DNA of 49,745 bases from Sporosarcina sp. (GTDB lineage: Bacteria > Bacillota > Bacilli > Bacillales_A > Planococcaceae). Positions within the stretch are counted from its first letter, which is position 1, and every line of letters begins with the position of its first letter. The stretch covers positions 1 to 49,745 of the forward strand of contig JAPFCR010000037.1 in NCBI GenBank assembly GCA_026169375.1, written 5' to 3'. The notes below the pieces were generated by a model, which made no database searches, was not told the origin of the DNA, and was given only the letters and a program-made list of their open reading frames with translations. Made by a program: the position numbers and the translations under genes. Positions 1 to 9,802 of the stretch are shown piece after piece.

Positions 1-110
1 CCCATCCGCCGCTAACATCAGAGGAGCAAGCTCCTCGTCTGTTCGCTCGACTTGCATGTATTAGGCACGCCGCCAGCGTTCGTCCTGAGCCAGGATCAAA
101 CTCTCCATAA
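1..110 (-). rRNA. rrs: 16S ribosomal RNA, 5' end (partial)
   Basis: Read on the minus strand, this is the start of a bacterial 16S rRNA. It contains the universal AGAGTTTGATCCTGGCTCAG primer site at about 85-104, then the conserved helices leading into variable region V1. The gene runs off the left edge, so only about 110 nt are visible. The V1 hairpin (GAGGAGCTTGCTCCTC) and the following GGCGGATGGG resemble Planococcaceae. The exact mature 5' end is estimated from B. subtilis. Confidence 0.97.
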
Positions 111-437
111 TCTTAGCGTTCGATACGCAGCGCATTGCGTTGTCGACTTCAGTCATTCGGTCGGTCACGTACTGATGTACGCTTCCTACCTCACTCCATC
201 GTCTCCTAGCACTGCACTACGTCTCGAACACCAGTCAAATCTTCTAATTAAAGAAGAAAGAGAAATTCGATTAGCTCGATTTCTTTGCTGGCATCTTGTT
301 AGATGTCCATTTGAATCCAAAGATTCAATTCTCATAATTGAACGTGTCAATCATGAATGTATATCTTGACGTTTTGCTGTTCAGTTTTCATGGTTCATTC
401 TAAACATCCGACAAACTCTCTCGTCGGGAGTTATTAC

Positions 438-467
438 ATCATAGCAAACTCAAACTACATTTGTCAA
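438..467 (-). promoter_or_regulatory. rrn promoter P2
   Basis: On the minus strand TTGACA (462-467) and TATGAT (438-443) are separated by 18 bp. They lie about 330 bp upstream of the 16S start. A boxA-like TGAAAACTGAAC element lies between this promoter and the 16S gene (near 380-391), as in rRNA antitermination leaders. The span 111-437 is the 16S leader and I see no protein gene in it. Confidence 0.75.
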
Positions 468-533
468 CAACTTTCTACAAGAAAGTTTTTCGTGAATCAA
501 ATATTCAATATCGCTTTCGTTTGCTGAGAATTA

Positions 534-562
534 AATATAACCCATATCTATTTTAATGTCAA
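534..562 (-). promoter_or_regulatory. rrn promoter P1
   Basis: On the minus strand TTGACA (557-562) and TATATT (534-539) are separated by exactly 17 bp. This is the upstream member of a tandem pair driving the rRNA operon, the usual Bacillales arrangement. The sequence just upstream (563-640) is A/T-tract rich and could act as an UP element. Confidence 0.75.
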
Positions 563-762
563 CACTTTTGTCGAACTTTGTTACATAAAAACACTTTTCG
601 CTTTTTCTTTCCTTTCTTTTGTGTACTAGAAAACCAAACTACTTTAAATCTCTTCTATATAATAGACATTTTATCTTCTTAACAAAACTACCTTGTAAGT
701 GATTTAGTCATGAATCATAAAATACTTCTATAGTAATTAAGCTAATTTCAATTATGAAAACC

Positions 763-803
763 AAAAGATGTCTACTTACTATAATTAGTTAAGTAGACAT
801 CTT
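763..803 (-). terminator. Intrinsic terminator after pbuG
   Basis: On the minus strand AGATGTCTACTT pairs perfectly with AAGTAGACATCT (12 bp, 13-nt loop), followed by TTTGGTTTTC. It lies 13 bp past the pbuG stop codon and separates that gene from the rrn promoters. Confidence 0.8.
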
Positions 804-815
804 ATCTTAAAGCAT

Positions 816-2150
816 TTATTTAATAAATATAAAGTAAAGAATGAAAATTACCCATAAACCATACATAATCGGATGAACTTCTTTTCTTCTTCCACTTAAA
901 ATCATTGTAATTGGATAAAATATGAAACCAATTGCGATTCCCGTTGCAACACTATAGCTAAGTGGCATTATAATGATTGTAAAGAATGCTGGAACTGCAA
1001 TTTCAAAACTTGTCCATTCGATATTCCCTAAAGCAGAAACCATTAAGACACCTACAATAATAAGAGCCGGAGCTGTAACTTCGCTCGTTACAACCATAAG
1101 TAATGGCGAGAAAAACAAAGCCAGTAAGAATAAACCACCCGTAACAACTGAAGCAAAACCTGTTCGTGCACCTGCGGCAACTCCAGAAGTAGACTCTACA
1201 AAAGATGTTGTCGTTGATGTACCGAAAATCGCTCCTGTTACCGATGCAAGTGAGTCGGAAAGTAATGCTTTCCCTGCACGCGGAAGTTTTCCTTCCTTCA
1301 TAAGACCAGCTTGATTTGCTACTGCAACGAGCGTACCTGCCGTATCAAAAAAGTCTACAAAAAGAAAGGTAATCACAATCACTATAAATTGTGCTGTAAA
1401 TAATGAGGATGGTTCGTGAACAATTGCATCAAACGCTGCACCAAACGTCGGGGCAACACTAGGAATTTTAGAAACGATTTGATTTGGCATACTAATAAGC
1501 CCTACGACAATTCCTACGATTGTCGTTAGAATCATTCCGTAAAAAATTGCACCATTTACTTTCCTTACCATCATCGCTACTGTAATAACTAAGCCAAAAA
1601 TAGCTAGTAAAGTTGGACCAGCAGTTAAATCTCCTAATGTTACGAGAGTGTTTGGATCAGCGACAATAATATTCGCATTTTGAAACCCTAAAAACGTAAT
1701 AAACAATCCAATTCCCGCACCTACTGCATACTTTAATTGCGCAGGAATCGCGTTGATAATCAATTCTCGAAGCCCAGTTAAAGATAAAATAATAAAAATA
1801 AGCCCTGAGAATAAAACCCCTGTTAATGCCGTTTGCCACGGAATGCCATATGTAAGAACAACCGTGAAGGCAAAAAATGCGTTTAATCCCATCCCTGGAG
1901 CGAGCCCAATTGGATACCTAGCAATAATTCCCATGAAAAGAGAACCGACTGCTGCAGCAAGTGCTGTCGCAACAAAAACTGCTCCTTTATCCATTCGCAT
2001 TTCATCTGGAATTCCCGTTACACCGTCAAGCGACAACATAAGTGGGTTAACAACTAAAATATAAGCCATTGCTAAAAATGTCGTGAGTCCACCAATGATT
2101 TCTTTCCGGTAATTCGTATTCAATTCATCAAACTGAAAATATTTCTTCAT
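816..2150 (-). CDS. pbuG: NCS2-family guanine/hypoxanthine permease (AzgA/PbuG type)
   Basis: A polytopic membrane protein of 444 residues that imports purine bases by proton symport. The AzgA-branch motifs are visible: a GLAPGMGLNAFFAF segment near residue 85 and DFFDTAGTL near residue 265, with many hydrophobic helices between. Length matches B. subtilis PbuG. The start is an ATG with an AAAGGATGG Shine-Dalgarno site. It lies downstream of guaA in the same orientation, as in B. subtilis, but the two are separated by a terminator and a guanine-type riboswitch, so it should be switched off when guanine or hypoxanthine is abundant. Substrate preference is inferred from the family and the riboswitch. 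Confidence 0.92.
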   Translation of the reverse strand: MKKYFQFDELNTNYRKEIIGGLTTFLAMAYILVVNPLMLSLDGVTGIPDEMRMDKGAVFVATALAAAVGSLFMGIIARYPIGLAPGMGLNAFFAFTVVLTYGIPWQTALTGVLFSGLIFIILSLTGLRELIINAIPAQLKYAVGAGIGLFITFLGFQNANIIVADPNTLVTLGDLTAGPTLLAIFGLVITVAMMVRKVNGAIFYGMILTTIVGIVVGLISMPNQIVSKIPSVAPTFGAAFDAIVHEPSSLFTAQFIVIVITFLFVDFFDTAGTLVAVANQAGLMKEGKLPRAGKALLSDSLASVTGAIFGTSTTTSFVESTSGVAAGARTGFASVVTGGLFLLALFFSPLLMVVTSEVTAPALIIVGVLMVSALGNIEWTSFEIAVPAFFTIIIMPLSYSVATGIAIGFIFYPITMILSGRRKEVHPIMYGLWVIFILYFIFIK

Positions 2151-2332
2151 ACAATGCCATCCTTTAATCCATATTTAACTAGCTATATCCATTCATCTAA
2201 TCTTTTATTCCAATGTCCTCTATGCAAATTTCAATTATTTCTATCAATTTTGTTGCATCCATCCAATCTGCTTATGTTAAAATTCCTCATTTCTTTCGCA
2301 TAAATCTTTGATGTTTCTCTAATTACTGATTC

Positions 2333-2364
2333 ACAAAAAAGCATACAGCTTAGCACTGTATGCT
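2333..2364 (-). terminator. Riboswitch-linked intrinsic terminator upstream of pbuG
   Basis: On the minus strand AGCATACAG pairs with CTGTATGCT (9 bp, 7-nt loop) and is followed by T6. It lies between the purine aptamer and pbuG and is the obvious off-state terminator. A second hairpin, AAAACCTTC/GAAGGTTTT at 2413-2439, lies between aptamer and terminator and could be a further element of the platform. Confidence 0.75.
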
Positions 2365-2499
2365 TCTATAAAAGTATTGTGAAATGCCTTCTTCAAATGA
2401 ATTTCTTCTAATAAAACCTTCTCGTAACAAGAAGGTTTTCATTAAGCATCCAATCTTTCCAATAGGACATCACTTGAGTTTAATAAGAATAAGATTTCA

Positions 2500-2568
2500 C
2501 CATACGTAGTTAGAACATTTAAGGTGTTCTAGTAGAAACATCCAGGCCATATTCCTAGACATATACGA
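2500..2568 (-). promoter_or_regulatory. Purine riboswitch, guanine class
   Basis: The minus-strand sequence has the purine aptamer layout: a P1 half CGTATATG, the AATATGG core of J1/2 and P2, TTTCTAC in J2/3, a P3 hairpin (TAGAACA/TGTTCTA), then ACTACGTATGG closing P1. The J3/1 residue equivalent to position 74 is C, which in this family selects guanine or hypoxanthine rather than adenine. It sits about 350 nt upstream of pbuG with a terminator between. I see no protein gene in 2151-2761. Confidence 0.93.
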
Positions 2569-2704
2569 AACGGGATTTAGTTTTACTTACATATTGTATA
2601 GGATATTTTCATGAAAAGAAAGCGAATAAGAACACAAAACTCATCTTTTTATGAAGTATGTACATTAGTTTTCCCAACGATCATGAGATGTTGCTTTCCA
2701 ACAC

Positions 2705-2748
2705 GAAAAAAAGCTTGGAATACCTTTTACAAAGGTTTCCAAGCTTTT
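2705..2748 (-). terminator. Intrinsic terminator after guaA
   Basis: On the minus strand AAGCTTGGAA...CCTTT pairs with AAAGG...TTCCAAGCTT, followed by a T7 run. It lies 14 bp after the guaA stop codon. Confidence 0.85.
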
Positions 2749-2761
2749 ACATGCTATAAAA

Positions 2762-4315
2762 TTACTCCCACTCAATCGTGCCTGGTGGTTTCCCCGTAAT
2801 ATCATAAAGGACACGGTTAACATTCGGAACTTCCGACGTAATTCTTAAACTAATTTTCTCTAATACATCCCATGGGATTCTCGCCCATCCTGAAGTTGTT
2901 CCATCAACAGATGTAACCGCACGGATTCCAACAGCGTAATCATATGTTCTTTCTCCGTTTTTCACGCCTACACTTCGAATATCTGGAAGCACTGCAAAGT
3001 ATTGCCAAATATCACGCTCAAGACCTGCATTTGCAATCTCTTCACGTAAAATTGCATCTGATTCACGTACCATTTCCAGTTTTTCTCTCGTCACTTCTCC
3101 GAGTACACGAATCCCTAGACCAGGTCCCGGGAATGGTTGACGCCAAACAATTTCATCAGATAAACCAAGCACAGTTCCTAATGCACGTACTTCATCTTTG
3201 AATAATGCGCTCAATGGCTCGATTAATTCAAATTCCATATCTTCAGGAAGTCCGCCAACATTATGGTGTGATTTAATTGTTTCTGAAGTTAACGTACCAC
3301 TTTCAAGAATATCTGTATAAAGCGTACCTTGCGCTAAGAAGTCAATTCCTTCTAGCTTAGCTGCTTCATCGTCAAACACATAAATAAATTCATTTCCGAT
3401 AATTTTACGTTTTTCCTCCGGATCTGATACACCTGTTAATTTATTTAAGAAACGGTCTTGTGCATCGATTTTAATGAAGTTCATGTTAAATCGATCTGCG
3501 AATGTTTCTACTACACTTTCTGCTTCGCCTTTTCTTAATAAACCATGATCAACGAACATACAAGTTAGTTGGTCACCAACTGCACGGTGAATTAACGCTG
3601 CGACTACTGAAGAGTCAACACCGCCACTTAGTGCACATAATACTTTTCGATCGCCAACTGTCGCGCGAATTTTTTCGATTTCAAGCTCAGCAAATCGTTC
3701 CATTGACCAATCGCCTTTTGACTGGCAAACATTAAAAATAAAATGTTTTAAAAAGTCAGTGCCTTGCGTCGATTGTTCTACTTCCGGATGATACATCATG
3801 CCGTAAACTTGGCGTGCTTCATCGCTAATGACAAGCACTTCATCTTCTTTATTTTTTGCGTTTTTTTGAAATCCCTCAGGAAGCTTAGCGATTGTATGGC
3901 CAACACTTTGCCACACTGTTTGTTCCGTCGCTTGTCCTTCAAATAGTTTAGATAAGCCTTCGATCGACATTTCTGTTTCACGATACGTACGCTCTCCCAA
4001 TACTTCAATCTCACCGCCAAAATGGTTAACAATTAGTTGCGTACCATAACAAACGCCGAGTAATGGAATATCCGTCGATAAAATTTCTGGATCCATCTTA
4101 TATGCTTCCGCATCGCTTGCAGTAAGCGGGCCACCAGATAAAATAATTCCAGTCGCATTCATCTGTTTAAGCTCTTCGGTCGACATTGTATGCGGATGAA
4201 GTTCACTATACATCCCTAACTCTCGAATCGTACGTGTAAGTAACTGGTTATACGGACTACCAAAATCAATAATTACAATTTTCTCTTGTTCTTCTAACAA
4301 AGGAGCGGTTGACAC
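2762..4315 (-). CDS. guaA: GMP synthase (glutamine-hydrolysing)
   Basis: It aminates XMP to GMP using glutamine and ATP, the last step of guanine nucleotide synthesis. The N-terminal class I glutamine amidotransferase domain has the nucleophile in GVCYGTQ (Cys about 89) and the His-Glu pair in YHPEVEQ (about 176/178). The ATP-pyrophosphatase domain has the P-loop SGGVDSS. The C-terminal dimerisation domain ends [12 protein letters not shown] at 4324 would add three residues, but GAGGTG lies 6 bp before the GTG at 4315, so I prefer the latter (517 aa). The oxyanion-region FGSQYNQ motif reads FGSPYNQ here, a Gln-to-Pro change worth noting. Upstream neighbours yeaC-yeaD-yebA match B. subtilis synteny. 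Confidence 0.96.
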   Translation of the reverse strand: MSTAPLLEEQEKIVIIDFGSPYNQLLTRTIRELGMYSELHPHTMSTEELKQMNATGIILSGGPLTASDAEAYKMDPEILSTDIPLLGVCYGTQLIVNHFGGEIEVLGERTYRETEMSIEGLSKLFEGQATEQTVWQSVGHTIAKLPEGFQKNAKNKEDEVLVISDEARQVYGMMYHPEVEQSTQGTDFLKHFIFNVCQSKGDWSMERFAELEIEKIRATVGDRKVLCALSGGVDSSVVAALIHRAVGDQLTCMFVDHGLLRKGEAESVVETFADRFNMNFIKIDAQDRFLNKLTGVSDPEEKRKIIGNEFIYVFDDEAAKLEGIDFLAQGTLYTDILESGTLTSETIKSHHNVGGLPEDMEFELIEPLSALFKDEVRALGTVLGLSDEIVWRQPFPGPGLGIRVLGEVTREKLEMVRESDAILREEIANAGLERDIWQYFAVLPDIRSVGVKNGERTYDYAVGIRAVTSVDGTTSGWARIPWDVLEKISLRITSEVPNVNRVLYDITGKPPGTIEWE

Positions 4316-4447
4316 GAATCCCACCTCATTCTTTTTTTACTTAAATGATACATCGCTACCAAACTCGCACGTTATATGCATTCGTTTTACAGCACTACCA
4401 TTCAAAAAACTCTTATCTTTTAATTTTACTGTTATAAATGAAGAAAA

Positions 4448-6619
4448 TCAATCAGAAGTCCTTTTAATTAAATCTTCCCATATCTCTTGTAACTGTTGCC
4501 AATCTTGAGCCTCTTTAACTTCACCATAAACACCTTGTTCATAAACAAATGTTAATTTCCGCATATGGTTTACACCAAAATGTTCATCCACTCTTTTTGC
4601 ATAAGTTGAAAGGGTTTCATTCGACGCACGCTTGATACCACTTCGGTCCAGTTGCTTTAATAGTTGATGATATTGGGTGGTAAATGATCCCCAATTTCCT
4701 TCCGTAAAACGATAACGTCGGATAGTGAAGATAGGCAACCACTTTCTTCGAGTGAAATATAAGAGTAAACCAAGACCGATTAGAAAACCACTCAGTAAAA
4801 CACCTATATAATCATTATGTCTAATCCAATCATTCAGATTAAACCTTCTCTTCTCATCCGTGTTTTGCTTTGCTTCCTTTTCTTGTTCCTTTTCAAATTC
4901 ATTGCGTTCTTCCTCAGGCATCTCTTCTATTTCTGGATCGTCTAATGATAATTCTATATCATAATCAATATCCGACACACCATTAAAACCAATTGTCGGT
5001 TCAAAAGGGACCCAACCCATTTCAGGCATATATGCTTCCACCCAGGAATGCGCTTCATTATTTGACACTCGATAAACTTGCTCTCCTTCACTACTATGCG
5101 TCAGTTCGCCAGGCGCAAACCCCTTCACCCAACGTGCTGGAATTCCTAAAGTCCGAAGCATGACAACCATCGAAGAAGAAAAGTTATCACAATATCCTTT
5201 TTTCGTATCAAATAAAAACTGGTCAACATAATCTTCACCTTCCGTCGGGATTGCGACATCGGTTCGTTCATATAGAAATCCATCTTGGCTAAAATAACGT
5301 TCAATTGCCTTTGCCTTTTCGTAAACACTCTCACTCGACTCTGTTATAGACTGTGCCAGCGCTGAAACTCTTTCTGGCAATGTATCCGGAAGCTGTAAAT
5401 ACTTTTCAAGCTCCCGATTAACGACCAATTCATCGAGTGCAGTTTCTCTCAATTGCTTCAAACTAAACGACGCTTCATTAAACGTCATATGATAAGCATT
5501 CAAAGGAAATTTCTTGCCATTTTTTTCAGTTTTATATTTATCCATGAATCGGTCATAATAAATTGTCGCTTCATGCGCGCTATCAACCGATAACAGCCCG
5601 TATGGATGGATAATAAAAGGGAACTCTTCAGCCAATGAAAGCTGCGCACTTCTTAAATCCTGCACAGCTGTCCCTTCAGACAGTACTTCCTCGCCTAAGG
5701 CAATCTCTCTTGGCAACGAATCTACTCCCGATTGTTCCCATCCTTTTGATGTATACGTATCTTTTGTTTCGACTTTCCAATATTGTTTTCGGTCAACTGT
5801 CGCTTCAAATATCAACGAATCATCTTGTATAAATGGTCCACCTAATTGCGTATCATTTGGATCGTAACCACTTTTTGAAACTGCTGGATTTTCCTCAATC
5901 TTGTTATCAACCACTGCTTTTAAAAAAGGCACCGGATCCGCCCATATTGGGGAGAGTTTTGGTAAAAAAGAGATGAATAGACTACTCGTACTTAATAAGA
6001 AGACAAGCGGTAGCATAATGGATATAAATTTACGCATGGAAAAAGATTGTTCATATTTTACATTTAATCTTACAACCATAAGTAAACCGAGCAACAAAAG
6101 ACCGACGAGCATCAACATCAATATTGAATTTTCCGCTGAATATTCACTAAAAGTATCCGCAGTCGCAATTAAAATGATCGTTGTAAAATAGAATAATAAT
6201 ATACGTTGTTTTACTTCAATCCAGTAACGAATTAAATAAACTAGCATCCAAATAAATATGAAAAACACTAGCGTTCGAGATACATTCGAAACTTTAGCAA
6301 TCTCCCCTGTTAAAATAAACGGGACATCTGATGGAATAGATTGAATGATATATGAAAAAGTACTGATTGAAAACTTAGTGCCATCTAAGTAAATCGTTTG
6401 AATTGCCCACACAATATATAATAATTTCAATATCATGGATAACGGCCATCTTACCTTTAACAAGGACAACACAAAACTACCGCCTACAAACAATAAAAAC
6501 AAAGACAAATAGCCCGTTTTAGTTACTTCTGTAATTAAAACGAGCCATTCTCGTAATAAAATGAAGGTTAGTATATAAAGTAAAGCGATAAACGGACGAC
6601 TTACTGTTGAGTCTTTCAT
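4448..6619 (-). CDS. yebA: Transglutaminase-like membrane protein (TgpA/YebA family)
   Basis: 723 residues. The N-terminal third is a bundle of hydrophobic helices (DUF3488-like). An extracytoplasmic transglutaminase core follows, with Cys477 in GYCDNF and His524 in NEAHSW. The usual Asp of the triad appears as Glu540 in PFEPT. A further membrane helix near residue 620 (GVLLSGFLIGLGLLLYF) precedes a cytoplasmic DUF4129-like tail. The ATG overlaps the yeaD stop by 4 bp (ATGA), so translation is probably coupled. In this three-gene arrangement the MoxR ATPase and DUF58 protein are thought to act with the transglutaminase-like protein in an envelope process. Substrate and activity are not known. 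Confidence 0.88.
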   Translation of the reverse strand: MKDSTVSRPFIALLYILTFILLREWLVLITEVTKTGYLSLFLLFVGGSFVLSLLKVRWPLSMILKLLYIVWAIQTIYLDGTKFSISTFSYIIQSIPSDVPFILTGEIAKVSNVSRTLVFFIFIWMLVYLIRYWIEVKQRILLFYFTTIILIATADTFSEYSAENSILMLMLVGLLLLGLLMVVRLNVKYEQSFSMRKFISIMLPLVFLLSTSSLFISFLPKLSPIWADPVPFLKAVVDNKIEENPAVSKSGYDPNDTQLGGPFIQDDSLIFEATVDRKQYWKVETKDTYTSKGWEQSGVDSLPREIALGEEVLSEGTAVQDLRSAQLSLAEEFPFIIHPYGLLSVDSAHEATIYYDRFMDKYKTEKNGKKFPLNAYHMTFNEASFSLKQLRETALDELVVNRELEKYLQLPDTLPERVSALAQSITESSESVYEKAKAIERYFSQDGFLYERTDVAIPTEGEDYVDQFLFDTKKGYCDNFSSSMVVMLRTLGIPARWVKGFAPGELTHSSEGEQVYRVSNNEAHSWVEAYMPEMGWVPFEPTIGFNGVSDIDYDIELSLDDPEIEEMPEEERNEFEKEQEKEAKQNTDEKRRFNLNDWIRHNDYIGVLLSGFLIGLGLLLYFTRRKWLPIFTIRRYRFTEGNWGSFTTQYHQLLKQLDRSGIKRASNETLSTYAKRVDEHFGVNHMRKLTFVYEQGVYGEVKEAQDWQQLQEIWEDLIKRTSD

Positions 6620-7827
6620 CTTGAAGCCACCTCTTTAAATGCATCTGTAAATTGACGTTCTTTGATAAGTTGTACGATAATTCCTTTTGCTTCCGCAATA
6701 TTAATTTCATCTCGTATCGAACTTGTCATCGATTGCTCATTTTCCACAATAACAAAACAGACGATAGAACGGTGCTTCATCACAAGTTTATCCATTAATG
6801 CTTGTAAATCCTGGTCAATCCTACCTGTAATCACAACGACCATGCCATCTTGATTAAGTGCTTTTTTAAAAGAAGCTGTCGGAAAAATTTGTTCAACTTT
6901 TTCTGGTTGAACTTTCGCTAAATAAGTTAATATCATTCGAAATCGTTCTTCTGATTGAATCCCCAAAAAAGCCTCTGTTTGATGAACAGGTAAAAACTGT
7001 ATCGATAATTTTTCTTTTTGCACTTCTTGTAAAATCGATGCAGCAAAAGTGATTTGTGCTTCAAAAGTAGAAGACGTTCGATTATCAAAAACGAGTTGTA
7101 AATCTTGTGAACCACTTTCATCAAATTCTTTCGTCATTAACGTTTGCGTTCTCGCAAATGACTTCCAGTGAATCCATGACATACGGTCCCCTTCTTCATA
7201 ATCTCGTATACCTGTAACTATATTCGTATCTTTTAACATCGTAAACGGAGATGATGCCAAACCACCTGCATACCGCGTTTTTAGTGGGACATAATGAACT
7301 TTTTCCACTTTCGGATAAACGAGCAGTGTATTTGTGACAGGAAGTTTTTTCTTTTTTTGAATCCAACCAAAAAAGTCAGTCACTTCAAGCTGAATCTCTG
7401 AAGCGATATGCTCTCCACGCATCAAATGGTCAGTTGCATACGTCCAGTTCAACTTTCTTTTCCAACCTACTAAGAGGAGTTTATGCTTTTTCTCGATAGA
7501 CGCTGATGATTCGCCATCGATCCATTCATCATGAACCACCATATATAACAATGGAAATGGCATCTTTCTTGTGAGAATCACTTCAATCTTCAAAACATCG
7601 CCTACTTGATAATAAGTCGATGTGACAATGCGTTCAGCTGAAAATCCTGATAATGGGTAAAAGAATAATAGTAGGCTATATAGCGTAAATGGAAGAATCG
7701 CATAAAAAATTGTCCAGCTGACGACACCTCCTTGAAACATCGCAAAAACAAATGCCCCTATTACAATGAATACAACAAATAACAATCGACCAATTGTTGA
7801 AATTGATTGATATATTCTTTTCATCAT
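6616..7827 (-). CDS. yeaD: DUF58 domain protein (YeaD type)
   Basis: 403 residues. Two N-terminal hydrophobic helices (about residues 12-60) anchor it in the membrane. The DUF58 signature follows: a GIRDYEEGDRMSWIHWKSFA block near residue 205, then a von Willebrand A-like fold with LQLVFDN. It overlaps yeaC upstream and yebA downstream, each by 4 bp, making one translationally coupled operon. DUF58 proteins typically partner a MoxR AAA+ ATPase. The precise role is unknown. Confidence 0.88.
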   Translation of the reverse strand: MMKRIYQSISTIGRLLFVVFIVIGAFVFAMFQGGVVSWTIFYAILPFTLYSLLLFFYPLSGFSAERIVTSTYYQVGDVLKIEVILTRKMPFPLLYMVVHDEWIDGESSASIEKKHKLLLVGWKRKLNWTYATDHLMRGEHIASEIQLEVTDFFGWIQKKKKLPVTNTLLVYPKVEKVHYVPLKTRYAGGLASSPFTMLKDTNIVTGIRDYEEGDRMSWIHWKSFARTQTLMTKEFDESGSQDLQLVFDNRTSSTFEAQITFAASILQEVQKEKLSIQFLPVHQTEAFLGIQSEERFRMILTYLAKVQPEKVEQIFPTASFKKALNQDGMVVVITGRIDQDLQALMDKLVMKHRSIVCFVIVENEQSMTSSIRDEINIAEAKGIIVQLIKERQFTDAFKEVASR

Positions 7828-8771
7828 AGAGAAGCCTGTGTAATTGGAACCGGAATTTTTGCTAAGATACGTTCAATCACTTCTGCAGTTGTAATTCCTT
7901 CATATTTCGCCTCTGAGCCCAATGTAATTCGATGACTAAACACAAAGGGCAATAAATATTGAACGTCATCTGGAATCACATAACTTCTATCATTTATTAA
8001 AGCATACGCTTGACACGCCTTCATTAACGCAACAGATCCACGAGGACTAACCCCTAAATCAACCGCCGGATGATCTCTTGTCTCTGCTGCGCAGGAAACA
8101 ATATATGATTTCACCGAATCATTTACAATTACTTTTTCAACTGCGTCTTGAAGGGCTAGTAATTCGTCTAACGTTAAAACAGCTGATAGTTTTTCAATAG
8201 TCGTTTCTTTTTCTGCACGTCGCAACACTTCGATTTCCTCTTTTTGTGTTGGGTACCCCATTTCTAATTTGAATAGAAAACGGTCCAACTGAGCTTCCGG
8301 AAGTGGATATGTTCCTTCGTGTTCGATTGGGTTCTGTGTCGCCATTACGAAAAAAGGTTGGTCCATTAAGATCGTTTTACCATCAACTGTAACCGATGCT
8401 TCTTCCATGCTTTCCAATAATGCGGCTTGTGTTTTAGGAGATGTACGGTTAATTTCGTCTGCTAAAATAATATCTCCTAAAATAGGTCCAGGACGAAATT
8501 CAAATTTCATTTCTTTTGGATTGTAAATCGACACTCCTAAAACATCGGAAGGCAATAAATCTGGTGTAAATTGAATGCGCTTAAAATCTGCACTTACTGA
8601 TTTCGCAAGCGCTCGCACCATCATTGTCTTTCCAACACCTGGCACATCTTCCAGTAAAACATGTCCTCTCGCAATTAAAGCCGTCATACTCAATTTCGCA
8701 ATGTCTCGTTTACCAATCATGACACGCTCTATATTTTCTAGGACTCTTTCAATCATTTTGTTATAATCCAT
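7824..8771 (-). CDS. yeaC: MoxR-family AAA+ ATPase
   Basis: 315 residues. Walker A is PGVGKT near residue 44. The Walker B/sensor region is LADEINRTSPKTQAALLESM near residue 105, and the QNPIEHEGTYPLPEAQLDRF block is a MoxR hallmark. The C-terminal AAA lid has the GVSPRGSVALM motif. It begins at an ATG with an AGGAGG site 4 bp upstream. It is the first gene of the yeaC-yeaD-yebA operon. Members act as chaperone-like ATPases that remodel or activate partner proteins. The partner here is presumably the DUF58 protein. Confidence 0.92.
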   Translation of the reverse strand: MDYNKMIERVLENIERVMIGKRDIAKLSMTALIARGHVLLEDVPGVGKTMMVRALAKSVSADFKRIQFTPDLLPSDVLGVSIYNPKEMKFEFRPGPILGDIILADEINRTSPKTQAALLESMEEASVTVDGKTILMDQPFFVMATQNPIEHEGTYPLPEAQLDRFLFKLEMGYPTQKEEIEVLRRAEKETTIEKLSAVLTLDELLALQDAVEKVIVNDSVKSYIVSCAAETRDHPAVDLGVSPRGSVALMKACQAYALINDRSYVIPDDVQYLLPFVFSHRITLGSEAKYEGITTAEVIERILAKIPVPITQASL

Positions 8772-8874
8772 AATGTCCTCCTATGCACGCTTCCAAATAC
8801 TACTATTTATCTTACAGGATAACCTTTTACGCAACAACTTAGACAATAAAATGACTACTTAAATCTGATTTAAC

Positions 8875-8934
8875 ATAAAAACACTCCCATTTGTTAACGG
8901 ATTCCTTAAAATCCACCTACCAAATGAGGAGTGT
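8875..8934 (-). terminator. Intrinsic terminator after nadE
   Basis: On the minus strand ACACTCCTCATTTG pairs with CAAATGGGAGTGT across a 29-nt loop, followed by T4ATG. It lies 40 bp beyond the nadE stop and ends the pncB-nadE unit. Confidence 0.7.
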
Positions 8935-8973
8935 ATGATCATACGATTTTATTCAATTGTTTTTCTCATGCAT

Positions 8974-9801
8974 TTATTTCCAAAAATCATCAAACACTGT
9001 AATGGGCATATGCCTTTTGTGCATTGATTTCTTATAGTGATTTTCCAAACGTTTTTTTGCTTTTTCCGGAATTTCTTTTCCTTCTAAATAATCATCGATA
9101 TCGTCATATGAAACACCGAGTGCATCTTCATCTGCAAGTGCTGGTTTGTCTTCTTCTAAATCTGCCGTTGGCACTTTTTCATAAAGATGTGGTGGACAAT
9201 TTAATGCCTTTAACAGTGCACGACCTTGTCTTTTATTTAATCGATAAATCGGCATCAAGTCCGCTCCGCCATCACCAAATTTTGTATAAAAACCGGTTAT
9301 AGATTCCGCTGCATGATCACTTCCGAGTACAACGGCTTGATGCACTGCCGCAATGGAATACTGGGCTTTCATACGTTCACGCGCTTTTTCATTTCCTTTA
9401 TCGTAATCCGATAACTCTACACCCGCATCTTCAAGCGTTTTTATACTTGCATCTACAGCTTCTTTAATGTTAATCATATACGTTTTAGAGGGACCGATAT
9501 ATTCTAATGCGTCTTGATTGTCTTGTTCATCAAATTGAACACCATATGGAAGACGTACAGCAATGAATTGATAACGTGCTTCTCCTATCTCTTCGTTCAA
9601 CTCGTCAACAGCCATTTGCGCTAATTTCCCCACGAGTGTGGAGTCTTGACCACCTGAAATTCCAAGCACGAAGCCATTTAGAAAGGTGTGTTTCTGCGCA
9701 TACGCTTTCATAAAATCAATGGACCTTCGGATTTCTTCATGTACATCAATTTCAGGCTTTACTTTTAACGCTGCGATAATTTGCTGTTGCAATATACTCA
9801 T
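8974..9801 (-). CDS. nadE: NH3-dependent NAD+ synthetase
   Basis: 275 residues, the size of the ammonia-dependent class; there is no glutaminase domain. It converts deamido-NAD to NAD+ with ATP and ammonia. The pyrophosphatase loop is GISGGQDS near residue 48. Other family blocks are [20 protein letters not shown] near residue 161 and PTADLE near residue 213. The ATG lies one base after the pncB stop codon, so the two genes form a coupled two-gene NAD salvage operon. Confidence 0.96.
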   Translation of the reverse strand: MSILQQQIIAALKVKPEIDVHEEIRRSIDFMKAYAQKHTFLNGFVLGISGGQDSTLVGKLAQMAVDELNEEIGEARYQFIAVRLPYGVQFDEQDNQDALEYIGPSKTYMINIKEAVDASIKTLEDAGVELSDYDKGNEKARERMKAQYSIAAVHQAVVLGSDHAAESITGFYTKFGDGGADLMPIYRLNKRQGRALLKALNCPPHLYEKVPTADLEEDKPALADEDALGVSYDDIDDYLEGKEIPEKAKKRLENHYKKSMHKRHMPITVFDDFWK

Positions 9802-9802
9802 A

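Noticed and set aside
52..369. 105-codon plus-strand ORF over the 16S 5' end
   Set aside because: It overlaps 16S rRNA and its leader on the other strand, has no ribosome site and no recognisable family.
2611..2799. 62-codon plus-strand ORF between the purine riboswitch and guaA
   Set aside because: It runs through the guaA terminator hairpin and into guaA antisense; no family and no ribosome site.
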